Assembly (NCBI GenBank): GCA_963978905.1
Contig: OZ022258.1
Location: 36,207,282 to 36,271,281, forward strand
Direction of reading: 5' to 3'
Length of the DNA: 64,000 nt
DNA from: Trichostrongylus colubriformis
Lineage: Eukaryota > Nematoda > Chromadorea > Rhabditida > Trichostrongylidae
The notes beneath the pieces were generated by a model. It worked only from the letters and a program-made list of their open reading frames with translations. It was not told the origin of the DNA and did not search any database. This document shows, piece by piece, positions 23,753 through 35,435 of the stretch. The position numbers were made by a program, and so were the translations under genes. Positions within the stretch are counted from its first letter, which is position 1. Every line of letters begins with the position of its first letter.

Positions 23753-24711
23753 GGGGGGGGGGGTTTGGCAGGAGTCCGCCCCCGGCCGCATCTCCATAAG
23801 CGGGAACCCCGATGGCGTCGACTACGTTGGCAGGCAGTACAGATTGGAATATAGACGACGGCCGGAGTGGTCGGCGAGGGCCACGACTGTTAACCACTAG
23901 ATCGGAGCACACGCAACTGACACTGACGATCTACGGCGCCTTATAAATGCGTTTTTCCTGCCACTGCGTTCGAGCGGTAGATCGGGACCCGTGCGCCCGC
24001 CAAGTGTGATCTACGATGAGTCGGACGGAAGTCACGACAATACCCACTCACGCGGTGTCACCTACTATAAGCGGTCTCCGGCACCAGAGCGACGCGAAAT
24101 TGTGACTCCATCAACGCTGCATTGGGCAAGAGACGTGAGAGCTGCGAGACCGTGCGCCGCCACTTCGTCTGCTTCAGCAATGGCGAGATCGACATGGAAC
24201 ACATTCCACGTTTGGGACTGTACTGCTTCCGGAACGCGGAAAGAATGCTTCCTGTGACGAAGTCCTTTAGAAAGCGAAACAGTCACCGATGGCGTATACA
24301 CCCGCCAGCTTCAGTAGCTCGCCGTCGCTACTCAAGAAAAGCAATAAAGAAGGCCGCGGTCATCCTCATTCAAGACGCCCGCCCCACTTTGCGAAGAATA
24401 CCCAGGCCAAGCTACAGGAGCTCGGCTAGGATGTCCTGGTCCACCCGCCATAGACATTGCCCCTTCTGACTATCACCTTTCCCCTCCTCTGAAATCCTCC
24501 CTGGCCAAGAGAGAATTCGTTGATTATGACTCGCTTGCAAAGGCGGTCGCTAACTATTCCGACCCTCTGAACACAGAGTTCTGTAAGGGGGAATCAACGA
24601 TCTGCCTATGAGGTGGCAGAGTGTTGTCGATAACAATGTTTGTTGTACAAAATATAATAATAAGTGATGATCGAAGAAAACCCTGCAAGATTTTTGGTAC
24701 AACCTATATTA

Positions 24712-25559
24712 GGTTGAACCGTAATTTCTGTAACACTTTGTATTTTTCTTAGGGAAAACTGTTGAAGCTTCTGGAATATTTGGTAGTGGTGGGTATATAA
24801 AGCGAGTGAAAAGCACTACTGATTAACATATTCATACTCTCTATGGCTTCAACTAGCAGTGAATCTACGACAATTTCGCGAGAGGAGGGAAATTCACGAA
24901 CACCGCCCCGGTTCCTCAGCATGCGAGGCCACTAACAATAAGCGAATCAACCAGTCGATGGGCCCAGGTACTGTCTCTCATATGGCGATCATGGCTCAAT
25001 CGACTGGAATTGACACGGAGAAAAATTCAAAAAATTGCACGAGAAAAATTTTTTTTCAAAATTTTCCAAAATAAGAGGAACCGTTACCATCCAACACGGC
25101 AGTCATTGCCGATCTCTACTGCAATCAATAATCAAATAGACACCGTAGCCGCAAAACTTACCAGAAAACTGGCCCGAGACTTTTTCTCCACGGCAATGCT
25201 CGCCCACATGTGGCAAAGTTGGCGTGTCAAAGGATCCAGGAATTTGGTTGGACGGAGCTTCCCCATCCACTGTAATCTCCGGACATGGCCCCAACTGACT
25301 ACCACCTATTCCGATCTCTAACCCACTTCCTCAACGGACGGCAGTTCAAGGATGACGATGACCTCGAAATCGACCTCCAGACTTCCTTCGACCACAAATC
25401 TCCAGACTTCTGCAAGCAAGGCATCTATTATCTGCCTACTCGCTGGCAATATATTGTTGATCATAATGGTACATACTTTGTTGACTGAAGTTAGACACAA
25501 ATAGAGAAAAATAGATTTGAAATTTTTCGTCTTTGTGTAACAGAAAGTATGGTTCTACC
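24712..25559 (+). mobile_element. Internally deleted mariner (848 bp)
   Basis: Terminal repeats GGTTGAACCGTAATTTCTG and CAGAAAGTATGGTTCTACC, TA on both sides (24710-24711, 25560-25561). The last part (25285-25488) keeps the transposase C-terminus: MAPTDYHLFRSLTHFLNG (third catalytic Asp in the mariner context), FCKQGIYYLPTRWQYIVDHN, stop. The catalytic core before this is missing. It begins six bases beyond the end of the split mariner. Confidence 0.85.
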
Positions 25560-25654
25560 TAATAGTATAGGAATGTCTTCGAAAATCGTTGTTGTACACC
25601 AATATTATTGCGAAGCTGGCTGTGCAGCAAATATTTCTTCAAGAACAAAATAAA

Positions 25655-25888
25655 TGAGCTTTCCAAAGGACTGGGGAGGAAAAGACGGAGAGGGGGAAGA
25701 TCTGTCGAAGCAATTCGTTGGGAGATTCCTCTAGGCATTTCTGGATCAATTCAGTGAATGTCGACGGGTGAGATTGACATTGCAACTCACTGACTGGTCC
25801 CGCTGAAATTTCCAGGTGCTACATCAAAACAGGGTACAACGAGAGTCGAGGATTCCTCGACGGAGGGTCGTATCAGACCAGACGGAAG
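25655..25888 (+). other. Candidate pair of exons of an unidentified gene
   Basis: A frame ending NSLGDSSRHFWINSVNVDG meets a donor (GACGG/GTGAGA at ~25766). A 48-bp intron ending AATTTCCAG at ~25815 leads to a second frame (CYIKTGYNESRGFLDGG, QTRRK) ending in AAG/GTGAGT at ~25888; phases agree across the join. Two consensus splice pairs in a row are unlikely by chance, but no start, stop or further exons were found and the peptide is not recognised. All frames of the second segment are open, which weakens the case. Confidence 0.3.
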
Positions 25889-26010
25889 GTGAGTCGTCCC
25901 TGCAGAAGTCTGCGATAAGCGCTAGAACCTAAACTTTTGATAACCAGATGAGAAGCGCAGGGTACTTCGCAGCGAACTAGTATGGGGAAATGTAGATTTA
26001 TCTTTTTGCT

Positions 26011-26490
26011 TCAAACAAGCATACATAGCACTAAAACACATTGCTGTACGATCCGGCAACAGTCAGTACTGCAGAGGTCAAAAAAGGGGAGTCGTATTTG
26101 GTACCCGTAGAGGGGGGGGGGTCGTACTGAAGCGGCTAAGTCCCTCGACACCCGGGAGTGTCCTGCATCGAAGACCCTTGCACCACGCTGGAAAGGTATT
26201 CCGTACAACACCATTCCGCAACGATCTATATTCTTCGAAGTCGTATGTGCTACCAATCTCCCCTTATCTCTTCTTTTCCGAAACTGGATCAAGGGGATAA
26301 ATTGGGTTTCATGAGGACATAGCTCAGGAACAGGACCACGCTTCGTTGCTATATCGTGTCCCGGCGCTCCAACGTCGCGCCGCAACGCGTCTGTACGCGT
26401 GTAATTTCGAATTTGCGAGTGTGCGCTCAATTTCGCTTCGCTTTGCCAGGCAAACATTTTTGAGCGTTGTGTTTCTGCTGCCGTGTTCAT
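26011..26490 (-). other. Open frame of 159 codons, unknown
   Basis: Uninterrupted minus-strand frame beginning MNTAAETQRSKMF, basic in the middle (PLIQFRKRRDKGR), hydrophobic at the end. No family recognised and no splice or control signals around it. The right end lies directly beside a hAT-type MITE. Could be transposon-derived or chance; function should not be inferred. Confidence 0.25.
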
Positions 26491-26503
26491 TGTTACAGTT
26501 CTA

Positions 26504-26746
26504 GGGTCAAATCAAGTTGGGGGAGAGGGGGGGAGACGCAACTTTGCGTCAAACTTTCACCGATGTCAAAGCTTCTTTCCCTCCCTAGGCTTAGGCTAAA
26601 GCAGATGAAACCTATGCATTGACAGATGCTTTTTCATGTGGAAGGAGAGGATATCAATTTTAGCCTGAGCCTAGGGAGGAAAAGGAGCTTCGACCTTGAC
26701 GCAAAATTGCGTCTCCCCCCCCCCCCCCCCCGACTTGATTTGACCC
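26504..26746. mobile_element. hAT-type MITE, 243 bp, with 8-bp target duplication
   Basis: Ends GGGTCAAATCAAG and CTTGATTTGACCC, flanked by CAGTTCTA on both sides (26496-26503; 26747-26754). An 8-bp duplication points to the hAT superfamily. The arms continue as GAGACGCAA...TTGCGTC, CCTAGGCTTAGGCT and AGCCTGAGCCTAGG, with a G-rich stretch on the left and a ~17-base C run on the right, so it folds as one long hairpin. No transposase. Confidence 0.88.
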
Positions 26747-26754
26747 CAGTTCTA

Positions 26755-28000
26755 GGCTGAGAAAAAGCAGATGGTAGTGTTGGGGGGGGGGGGGGCTACT
26801 CAGGGTCGCTCGCGCTGTGTTCCTCACCTGTGGTCTTTCTACAGTCATCATAGAACATGGAGATGTTCATTTTTCTCTCAGCACTGAGAGAAGCTGGGTC
26901 ATCCCCTAAATCAAAGCATGTTGCTGTTTTTTGATATAGCACAATGTAGTACCGCCTTTTACCCTTTGATAGAAACTATATTTCTTCATGATTCACTACT
27001 CATTGGTTTCCCGCGATGTGTATGCCTTCCTTCCTCGAATTCTGTCTTGCGTTAGTTGTCGATCCACGCCTCCTTTTGCTTCGTTATAAAGTTGAACAGT
27101 TATGGTGGCCTTATATAACGTCTTGAATCTAGGGTAGCTGTGGAGTTTTAAAAAGAGGGCAGGAAGCCGGTTTTGCTATACGATTTCGCGATTTTGCGAA
27201 TCTGCGGTTTTACAGCGTCGCAGTTTCGAACGCGATACTACGACCTCGACATAGTGCAGTGCCATAACTTTGCGTGCGGAGCCCCGACACCGCAAAATCG
27301 TGGAGGCTGACGACTGCCGTACGTGAGGTGCTATGACGTGGGGGAGCTATTTAATATCGCATGTTTTCTCACGAATATGATATTGATCATATCGTGAGCC
27401 GTATGTGGGTTTTCCCCAGAAGCTGAAGAGAGGTGAGCTCCAAGCTGTGTGTAACGATTCTGTTGTGCATGACTGGGGGTTTCGATCAGTTCGTGTGATT
27501 ATCTCATCACCGAACTCCCTCCATTTAGCTTCAGCCAGATCGAGGCTCAAGCTAAAACCGGTGCTGCTGGTTGGGGAGAAGGAGACACTCCGGTGTGCGT
27601 TCAAATTAATGGAAACCTTTTTGTCGCTGGGGCTTAGACAAAAAGCATGCGTGGCTTTGCAGATGGAGGTTTTGAGATAGTCCCAGATTGACAAACAACG
27701 TCACAACAAACAGTCCCAGACGACAACGCAAAACTGAATGCCTACTCTTAATCTGGTAGCACTCAAAAATTCGCATCTCCTTTCCCATAGCTAAAACATC
27801 ACCAAAAACATACCTCCTGTACACTTACGCATCGAAAGCGCGGAGGCCAAATGTCAGGCTGTTGTGCCAGTGTGTTGATAGTCTTTTGCTAGTGTGGATG
27901 AGCGGAATGAAACCTTCTTTCTTCCTCTTCATGAGCGTTTTTGCGCTCTCCGTGGGTTTAACCCCGGAACTCCTTTCCTCTTACTCACTGTAGTAAATAT
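26755..28000. other. Intergenic upstream of SmD2; no gene assigned
   Basis: Contains an 11-13-base G run at ~26781-26793. At 27347-27694 both strands are open for ~90-115 codons but neither frame is recognisable. 5' flanking region of the SmD2 gene; no promoter motif identified. Confidence 0.45.
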
Positions 28001-28006
28001 TTTCAG
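28001..28006 (+). promoter_or_regulatory. Probable spliced-leader trans-splice acceptor of SmD2 gene
   Basis: AATATTTTCAG ending at 28006, 32 bases before the start codon, without a matching upstream exon. Fits the nematode consensus for leader addition, giving a 32-base 5' UTR. Confidence 0.6.
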
Positions 28007-28038
28007 GTAGACTCGTTACTTAGCACGCGAGATCAATC

Positions 28039-31000
28039 ATGGCTTCGTGAGTTTTTTGTTTCCTTCCTATACTAACTGTTCCTACAGTTCCTATCAACAT
28101 GAAGCCATTCTTACCTTATTGCATTCCTGATATGCCATGGACAACAAATTTTCGTTAAATACAGTGAAACCAGGCGGTTGTCTGGCAAGCATTAATCGGT
28201 ATTTGGCGAGCATGAGAGGGTTTTTAGAATTGGAATTTTAGAATAGATAGCAACTAGTGCAAATGAAAAGTGCCTACATTTGAAAGCGTCTGTCTGAATC
28301 TGATCCCACTCAGCATCAGCCATACTCAAGAAAAGGTGTAATGCTGATTGTTGTAAACGTAATATCATCATCATCCAAGCGCTATGAAGCTGATGCTGAC
28401 TAGGTGTGCAGCTGTACAATGGTAGCTGAATTATAGATTCTGAGAAAGGGCTCTAGTGGGTCGTAGTCTACAGATTCTCCACGCCGTATACCCCGCCCAA
28501 CGTCTTGAAAAAGCGAATTCTGCTCAGTCGGTTGCTGGAAACTCGTATGATATTTCGAAACGAATTTTAAAATAAGCTATGAAAATGCGCATTAGTAAAT
28601 GGTGTAATATAGTAGTTTCATTTGCTGTCCTCAATTGAAATCTTTGGACGATTACTCTGTATTTCAAGACTGGTGAAACCTCGTGCGGAAATGACACAAG
28701 AAGAGCTGGCAGCAAAAGAAGCGGAAGAGTTCAATGTCGGACCACTGTCCATTCTCAACAATTCAGTGAAAAATAATGCGCAGGTGGGTTTTTAAGCCTT
28801 TACATTAGATCATTTGAGTAATGTTAACTTTTACTTTTGATTATTTGAGTAACGTGTTTTCAGGTACTCATCAATTGTAGAAACAATAAAAAACTCCTCG
28901 GTAGGGTTAAAGCTTTCGACAGGTTGGTTTGAAATATATGATTCCAATCATAAATACAGTCATAAACGAAGTCTGGCGTTACTGTACCGTTTCGTTTCAT
29001 TTTTTTTGGTACTATTTACTCGAAGCAACCCCACCGCCTTTGCAACCTATGGGTCAAGCAGGCGATTTTTGAAGGACCTTTCGATTTGGCTGCGAGCTTT
29101 TACCTAAATGTAATTCGACCGTAGAACACTAATATGACATTTATTTCTATTTATTTTATATTTTCTCAGACCTCTATTTTAACTATGTTTGAGTCTGTAC
29201 TGTAACTATCAATAGGCCATCTCTATCAGTAGCAAATGTAGGAAGAAGCTCATGCATTGCGCTTATAACATACCGTGAGTTAAACATCCGGCCTATGTGT
29301 CCTCGATACTCCATACTTGTAAGAAGGTTCATTTCGCATTGTAACGTATAGACTTCAGAAACTTCAAATGAGGGGCGCTGCTTTAAAAGACACCGGAAGG
29401 GGTAAATTTGTCAGATGTGGAACATGAAAGTAACGTACACAGCAGTGTAGCAGTAGAGAAAGAAGGAAATTAAACGGCGAAAAAACCGAGAAATAGAACC
29501 CTGAAAACCTCCTTCTCTACCGTGATCCTCTGCGTCTTCAGCCTGGGGTAGACTGGAGACGGGCGGAGAGGCAAAATCAGCGGGCCGTGAACGTTGTCCC
29601 GCCTTCAACGGCAACTCGCCTGGCTGATGAACTGCAGAAAAAGCGAAAACTGTGGGACGTGAAAATACCCCAATGGTTTTTGATGCGGATTTCGTTAGAG
29701 AGCGTTGTTCACAGCTCTCTCTTCCTCCTTACCTCTCTCTTTTAAGAGAAATGGGGTAGAGGTTATTCTGCCTCAGTATTCTTAATGGTAAATGTATTGC
29801 ATTTTTCATTCTGGCTATGAAGTTCGCAGTCCATCGACTGGAAGTGTAGTCCCTAATGACTTTCATTCGAAACGATGGCATAATGTCGAGGCCCTGTATT
29901 TCCACGTTAGGAGTATTGTTTATTGGGTGAGAAAGCAAGGGGGCTAACTCAAAGGGCGGGCAAGCCACAGAGTGTAAAATTATAGTGAATGGTGTGAACG
30001 GTGATTGGCTATTTTTTTATAACCTAGGCATTGCAATATGGTTCTTGAGAATGTGAAAGAAATGTGGACAGAGCAGCCAAAGACTGGTAAAGGAAAAAAG
30101 AAGGTGAGATTTTCGGATCGGTGGATTCTTCCATTTTTGCTTATTTCAGATGTTTTCCTTTATTTCGCGACTTGTACTTCCCATGTTCCCACGCTTCTAG
30201 TCAGAATAGTCTAACGAGAGCCAATACTAGAGTGGTAATGAAAGCGATAAGAATAATCGGTTACCAATAGTATTTAGGACATATCCGCCGTGCTGCGCGT
30301 ACTGGCTGAGCCTAACGTGTTTTGCTCCTGTTACAGTTAGGGGAGTACCACTAGACTCGATAGTCATTAGGGAAACAGCTGCTATTTTGAACAAACTGAA
30401 GCCTACAGGATAGGTGAGAAGTAAGATAGAGAATAAATAGACAGTGATTGCGAAATGTGCTGCTTTCATTTCCTCTTCTTTATTACATGATCATGATGGT
30501 AGACATAATAAGACTAATCTCAGGTAACAATATAAGAAGAAGCGAGATAGTTTTCCACTTTCTGGTGAATAGAGTTTACTGAGGAAAGCAGTCGGAATGT
30601 CCAACATTCAAGTTGAGAGGCTTACGCTTAAGATTGAAGAGACTACAGTTGCTTCATTCCCCTGTTTTCATGCACGAAATCCCTGAACTATCACTGCTAG
30701 CTCACATTTCTGGGGACGCTCCTGAAGAGTGCTGTTAAACGCTCCTGGTTTTTTTATCTTTGACTTTTAAATGTGGTGGGGTAGCTTCTGACGGGGAAAA
30801 TCATTTAGGTACTTCCAGATTTTAAGGAGACAAGTGGGTCACAAGGGGACGTGTTTGACATCATTTGTCTGTTTTTTTTGCTTGTTGTCAACTTCCCTTC
30901 TCTTCGCTGGTTGTGGTTTTGAATTAAGTCTTTAAGAGCTCTCGAAAAAAAATGTGTAAACTGTCAGTGGGAACTACCATTCTCAGCAGTAGTTTCGCTA

Positions 31001-32462
31001 GCAGTATCTTTTCTATTAGTTAGGTCGTAAGACGAATTTTGGCCGTTTTCCCCCAGCTTACTTCGAGAGATCCCAGCTTTGTTCAGACTGCATCCTTTCC
31101 CATAAAATAAGCACCATTCGAATTGTCACACCTTTGTCACCGCAGATGTGATGAATGTGACCAATTATTTACACATCCCATTTTCGATGGAAGACTGACG
31201 AATAACATTGAACTCGTCAAGAGTCTACTCTAAATCATCATGCGTTCTGAACATTGTGCTACTCATGAAGCTGTACAGATGTTTGGAAAAGTGTGGTGTG
31301 GCTAGCGCAGATGTGATGAGTGTGGCGAATTAGAAAGCGCTTCAGCCTGCAACTCCTTCTTCTGGAAATCGAACTGTGAAAAGTGCGGTCGTGCAGTCTG
31401 CTTTGTGGGGCGCTGCGCCCATTCCTGAGGTTTTGCGAATAAGAGCTACCTAAAGCGGTCAACACATCTCTATTGAAAGGCCAACACCTTTAAATTTCCC
31501 TTGCAATTGTGAACGCTCATCGCTTTATGCTCTTTTTATCGAAGCGCTTTGATCATTTGAAAATTCGAATTTCATTCTCATTTCTATTCTCCCAGCATCA
31601 GGAAAAACTGTTCCACCAAAAGCTTTATCTCCTCCCCTTGTTCACATCTGTAGTTGCATCCATCGCTTTTTGACCAAACTAGAACTCATGAAGTGAAGTC
31701 ATCCAAAAAGGTCAATTTTATGTAACCTCAAACCCTAACAATCAGAGATCTAGTGAAACTCTTAGGAAAGCCTACATTCAGCAAGCGCAACCTTTTATTT
31801 TCCTTTGGCATTTGGTTTAATCTTGTAAACGCGCAAGACAGCCTAGACCTTCGTTAGAGCCTAAAATCTCGCAGAAGTGGTGAGCTGCTTACATCGTAAG
31901 GCTCAAATGAGTGTCGAGTGGAAGTGCCAAGTTTCTAACTCCAGTAGCGGCATAGAATATCTCAGGGTTAGAAAAAGTCCGGCGGTCGTAATAGTGAACA
32001 TTGTACTTGGAGAACGGAAAGTGGGCCAAAGCAGCTGTTGAAAATCTCTCGAGGTATAAGGCTGGTTGCTACTGGTTTAAGGGAAGTGCAAATCGTCAGC
32101 TTATGTTACAATGCGGCACTATGGGCTCTTAGACAACAATCCGTTCGTGATCCTCTTTTCGATGGGCACAGATCAGCTCGAAACATCTGAATTTCTTTCC
32201 TTTTCTTTTTTTTCTGGCGCGAACATTCCCTTTTCAACGAAATGTTGTTTTAGATAGCTTTAGTTCTTATTCTGCCCGAGTACTGGTAGATATCGATTTT
32301 AAGTAGGTCTGAATCTTGGCTTACCGTTCTCTACTAGCGCTTTAAATACAGATTGTGGTTTAGGCAAAAGCAGTACCGAAGGATCGTTTCATTTCGAAGA
32401 TGTTCCTGCGGGGCGATTCGGTGATTCTTGTTCTTAAAAATCCTCTTGCACCAGCTGAGTGA
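28039..32462 (+). CDS. snr-4: Small nuclear ribonucleoprotein Sm D2, complete 5-exon gene
   Basis: Core protein of the heptameric Sm ring around U1, U2, U4 and U5 snRNAs; needed for snRNP assembly and splicing, and in nematodes probably also part of the SL RNP. Exons: 28039-28046 (only eight coding bases, Met-Ala-Ser), 28669-28783, 28864-28922, 30028-30103, 32364-32462; 118 aa, the same length as human SmD2. Seen: [20 protein letters not shown] (residues ~11-30), Sm1 motif region [20 protein letters not shown] (~42-61) followed by [13 protein letters not shown], basic KGKKK loop, Sm2 motif [17 protein letters not shown] (~96-112), ending APAE-stop. All phases agree. No AATAAA near the stop; AATGAATG at ~32596 may serve. 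Introns 3 and 4 are 1.1 and 2.3 kb. Confidence 0.97.
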
Positions 32463-33267
32463 TTGCATCGGTGTAGCTTAATTACTTTTTATCGTGGTTA
32501 TATTGTCAGTTTGGAGCGTTTTTTCCATCGTTCTGTGCTCGTGTTATTCCTGTAATTTTAAGTCACGGTTATTTTGATTGTTTGCCTCTTCATTGAATGA
32601 ATGTGCGAAATGACTATGAGTCACTGAATATAGACGTTTTTTCCATTCATGATACTTGAAGGCATTGGTAAGGGTAATTTACATCCATCATTCAATCTAA
32701 TTGTTGATACGGGTGTGTGCCGTCACGTTTAAAATCGCGCGGCCGCCCGCGGCGACTGCGAATTGCTCCATCGTTCTGTTGGCGGTGTCCCCATACTTGT
32801 CACGCTCCTACCAACCACACTGAGCTCTTTCCATAATCGGTAGCCGATGCCGTTTACATCAAGTTATGCACTTGCACAACATCGCGGCAGCATATATCGG
32901 GTCATAGCAATAGCCTTGTCCAAGCTTCAAAGTGCAAATGGCGTTGTAGAAGCAGAGTCCATCGGTCATCAGGGAGATGTACACGAGCAACTGAACAACT
33001 AGCGCAGCTCCCTCGAATCGCGCGCACCTTGTTCGTTTGAAACTTCTCAGGAGCTTTCATTACCGTCATTTGTTTCACTACAATGTACTCGTAGACTTCA
33101 CACGTGTAGCCCATAAGGAACTCCTGACGCTCTGTTCCTGAACGCCAGTCACCGCAGTGCATAAAGTTCACTGTTAGCGTCACTTTTGGCGCACGGTATA
33201 CACCTATGTGGCCCATCACCTTATGGGAACCGAAGTTTTCACAGGATGAACTGAGAAGCAGCTACTA
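32463..33267. other. Downstream of SmD2; no gene
   Basis: 3' flank. At ~32658 AAGGCATTGGTAAGGGTAA resembles the end of MITE family M2. A GC-rich patch with GCGCGGCCGC is at ~32737-32746. The minus-strand 105-codon frame at 32902-33219 is not recognisable. Confidence 0.45.
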
Positions 33268-33803
33268 GGTTGTTCCGGAAAGAAGTGCGCGTTGAATTTG
33301 TCCATTTTCTCTCCTACTATAAAAGATTCTTCAAAACAGTTCAATCTATTAGAAAGAGATTTTTATTGTGCATCTTTTCATATATCTTTGTCTATGTCTA
33401 CTTGGTTTTTTACAAAGAAAAAAGAGTTTCAACGACTTGAGGCCGACTTCCATGTTCTTCGTCATCCAAGCTTTCATTACCGTTTTTTAAACGATGGAAC
33501 TTTGCCCGACACTTTATACAGCCAAATCTTTCTGCAAACATTATACGCATGGCGACAAATAAATTACCGCTCATTGCATTGAATCTTGCATTTTTTGAAA
33601 TTTTTTTTCAAAATTTTGAAAAAAAAATTGAAATTCTTTTTTGAATTTTTTCTTCGAAAAAAAAAACAAGTAGATATAGACAAAAGTATTTCAAAAGATG
33701 CGCAATAAAATTTTCTTTCTAACAGACAAAACTGTTTTACAAAATCTTCTGTAGTAGAAGAGAAATAGATGGACAAAAAACGCGCATTTCTTTTCGAACA
33801 ACC
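33268..33803. mobile_element. Mariner-type MITE (536 bp)
   Basis: Terminal repeats GGTTGTTCCGGAAAGAAG and TTTCTTTTCGAACAACC, flanked by TA (33266-33267; 33804-33805). The repeats extend inward for ~130 bp with mismatches (TTATTGTGCATCTTTT left, AAAAGATGCGCAATAAAA right). The middle keeps a hint of a mariner 3' end but no usable frame. Confidence 0.75.
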
Positions 33804-33949
33804 TAATATTTCTTTGAAGGTACCCTGATGGTATCACATAATGGCATCCTGAGCGGAACTCCACACCGACAGCGGGCAGTAGTACTGATGGCGCCGCGAG
33901 TGTGACGCCGCCGCGGTTTTCAGACGTGACGGTACACACCCTTGTTGAT

Positions 33950-34340
33950 ACTGAACGGTGGACGTTTTCACCACTAAAGCTGAGACGTCAAGCACCACGT
34001 CATTTCGATCAATACGGCTTCAATACGATACGATAAGTATCATTCTGCTATCGTGTCAATACTCTACACCTCAGTTATTCTTCGGCAAAGTTGACCTTAG
34101 GAGGTGGACGGGATACGAACGGCGGCTGGATCCGAACGGCGGTTGGATCTGAATATGCCGCCTTCGCGACTGCTCAGAGGTGCCTTTTTTGCGGGGATTT
34201 CGCCACAGATAGGCTTTCTAGACCCCTAGTTTTCAAGTAAATGACATTTTTCAGAGACTCCTTATCAGTGTCCTAGACCCCTAGTCTTTAAAAGAATGAC
34301 ATTTTTCAGGGACTCCTTATCATCCATATTGTCCCTGTCA
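33950..34340. repeat. M2-related inverted segment followed by a ~66-bp tandem duplication
   Basis: 33980-34010 (GTCAAGCACCACGTCATTTC) is the inverse of 19785-19815 in MITE M2, and the GCGGGGATTTCGCCAC stretch at ~34193 is the inverse of 19635-19650. Then CCTAGACCCCTAGT...ATGACATTTTTCAG...GACTCCTTATCA occurs twice (~34218-34271 and 34273-34331). Confidence 0.55.
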
Positions 34341-35114
34341 CTGCCATTAGATATGAATACTGTTGTGTAAAACACCTTACACGTTTTCACGTTTGCCTCT
34401 GCTGGACGGCCTTTTCACAACTACCTGGTTACGCAAAAACAGCAGCTGCACAAATGTCGCGCCGTGTTGAAAAGGCCGTTGTGAAAATATTGATTTGTTA
34501 ACAGGAGAAGCGTAGTGTGTTCACGCGTGGTTGAGTTGATAACCTCTGAAAGTAGCCGATATCAATAGGTGTAACAGTGCCAATTTATTGCAGGTTTCAA
34601 TTGCTTGTTGTCCTCATACTTCTTGTTCTTGTAAAGCATGGAACTGGGGTAAGGCGTTCGCCCACTTTTTTTAAACGTCCGCTTTCCATCAATTGACTGT
34701 TTGTTGACGCCAAAGTTTGAGAAAATGGTCAACTATCAAATTAGGCATTTGTGGCCATCATACTAATTATGTTGACTATTTTTCGAAGAGTGATGGAACT
34801 TTTTTCTGTCAGTGTAATATACAGTGTAATCAATCAATGTGTGCATTTAGGCGCTCACTCCATGTTCTCGTTTCACAGGCCAAATTCATAAGTCACTAGG
34901 TTACTTGAATTAATCGTATCGTGGCAGTTTATTCCCATCGTCTTTTATGTACGTGAAATCAATTTTATGGGCAATTTGTATTCTTTCGAGAGGCAATGCG
35001 CCATTAGTTTTGTATTGATCTCGTGAAATGGGTACCGACGGATGTAACTTACTAGATTAATTTCGCACAAGATAGTGCAGCACTTGCCAGTATTGACTCA
35101 GTAGAAGACTTTCA
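34341..35114. other. Intergenic, nothing recognised
   Basis: AT-rich. AAAGGCCGTTGTGAAAA (~34470) is a partial inverse of GGACGGCCTTTTCACAA (~34403), a small hairpin of ~80 bp. No coding frame above 60 codons of any interest. Confidence 0.4.
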
Positions 35115-35189
35115 GGTGCTATGGGAGTTAGGCTGCGTTCATACCCAACTGAATGGGGTTTTTGAGGCATCGGCGTAAAGGTAAATATA

Positions 35190-35435
35190 CGCATCGACCG
35201 AGAAAATGAGCACATTAGCGCGTCCGCGATTTGAGCGAATTGGCGCATTCGCGTCATGCATAAGATACATATCGATTAAGAAAATGAGAGTATTGGCGCA
35301 TCCGCGATGAGAGACAATTGGCGGATTGGCGCATCCGCGATTTTGGCTATGTGCCACAATGCAAATGAAGTGACGTGGTTGTACGTGGCATCGCAAAAAA
35401 TTCCAAATCGCAGATGCGCCGATGCGCGCAAAAAT
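35190..35435. repeat. Short-word array ATTGGCGCATCCGCG
   Basis: Words of the type GGCGCATCCGCGAT or GGCGCATTCGCG occur several times in 240 bp, separated by AAGATACATATCGATTAAGAAAATGAGA-like spacers. A related architecture with another word is at 56500-57190. Confidence 0.6.

Larger units (their letters stand above)
20077..24039. mobile_element. Solo-LTR-like insertion (725 bp after removing nested BEL element)
   Basis: The sequence interrupting the mariner begins TGTCGCGCC and ends GTCACGACA, i.e. TGTCG...CGACA, the usual form of an LTR. It contains GCCTTATAAATGC at ~23938, TATA-like. After subtracting the nested element (20520-23757) it is ~725 bp, GC-rich and without a coding frame. A solo LTR of an unidentified retrotransposon is the simplest reading; the target duplication is not clear. 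Confidence 0.5.
19970..24706 (+). mobile_element. Mariner remnant split by a nested LTR insertion
   Basis: 19970-20076 (GTTCAGGAATATGGTA to GTGCCCGTAG) and 24040-24704 (ATACCCACTCACGCGG to GGTACAACC) match, in order, 61760-61865 and 61866-62929 of the mariner further right; the break corresponds to CCCGTAG/TCGATACCC in that copy. The second part retains mariner signatures in several frames (a YSPDIAPSDYH-like stretch, stop after a VVDN-like end) and a right terminal repeat ending at TA (24705). The middle of the transposase (equivalent to ~62030-62430) is also missing. Inactive. Confidence 0.75.
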
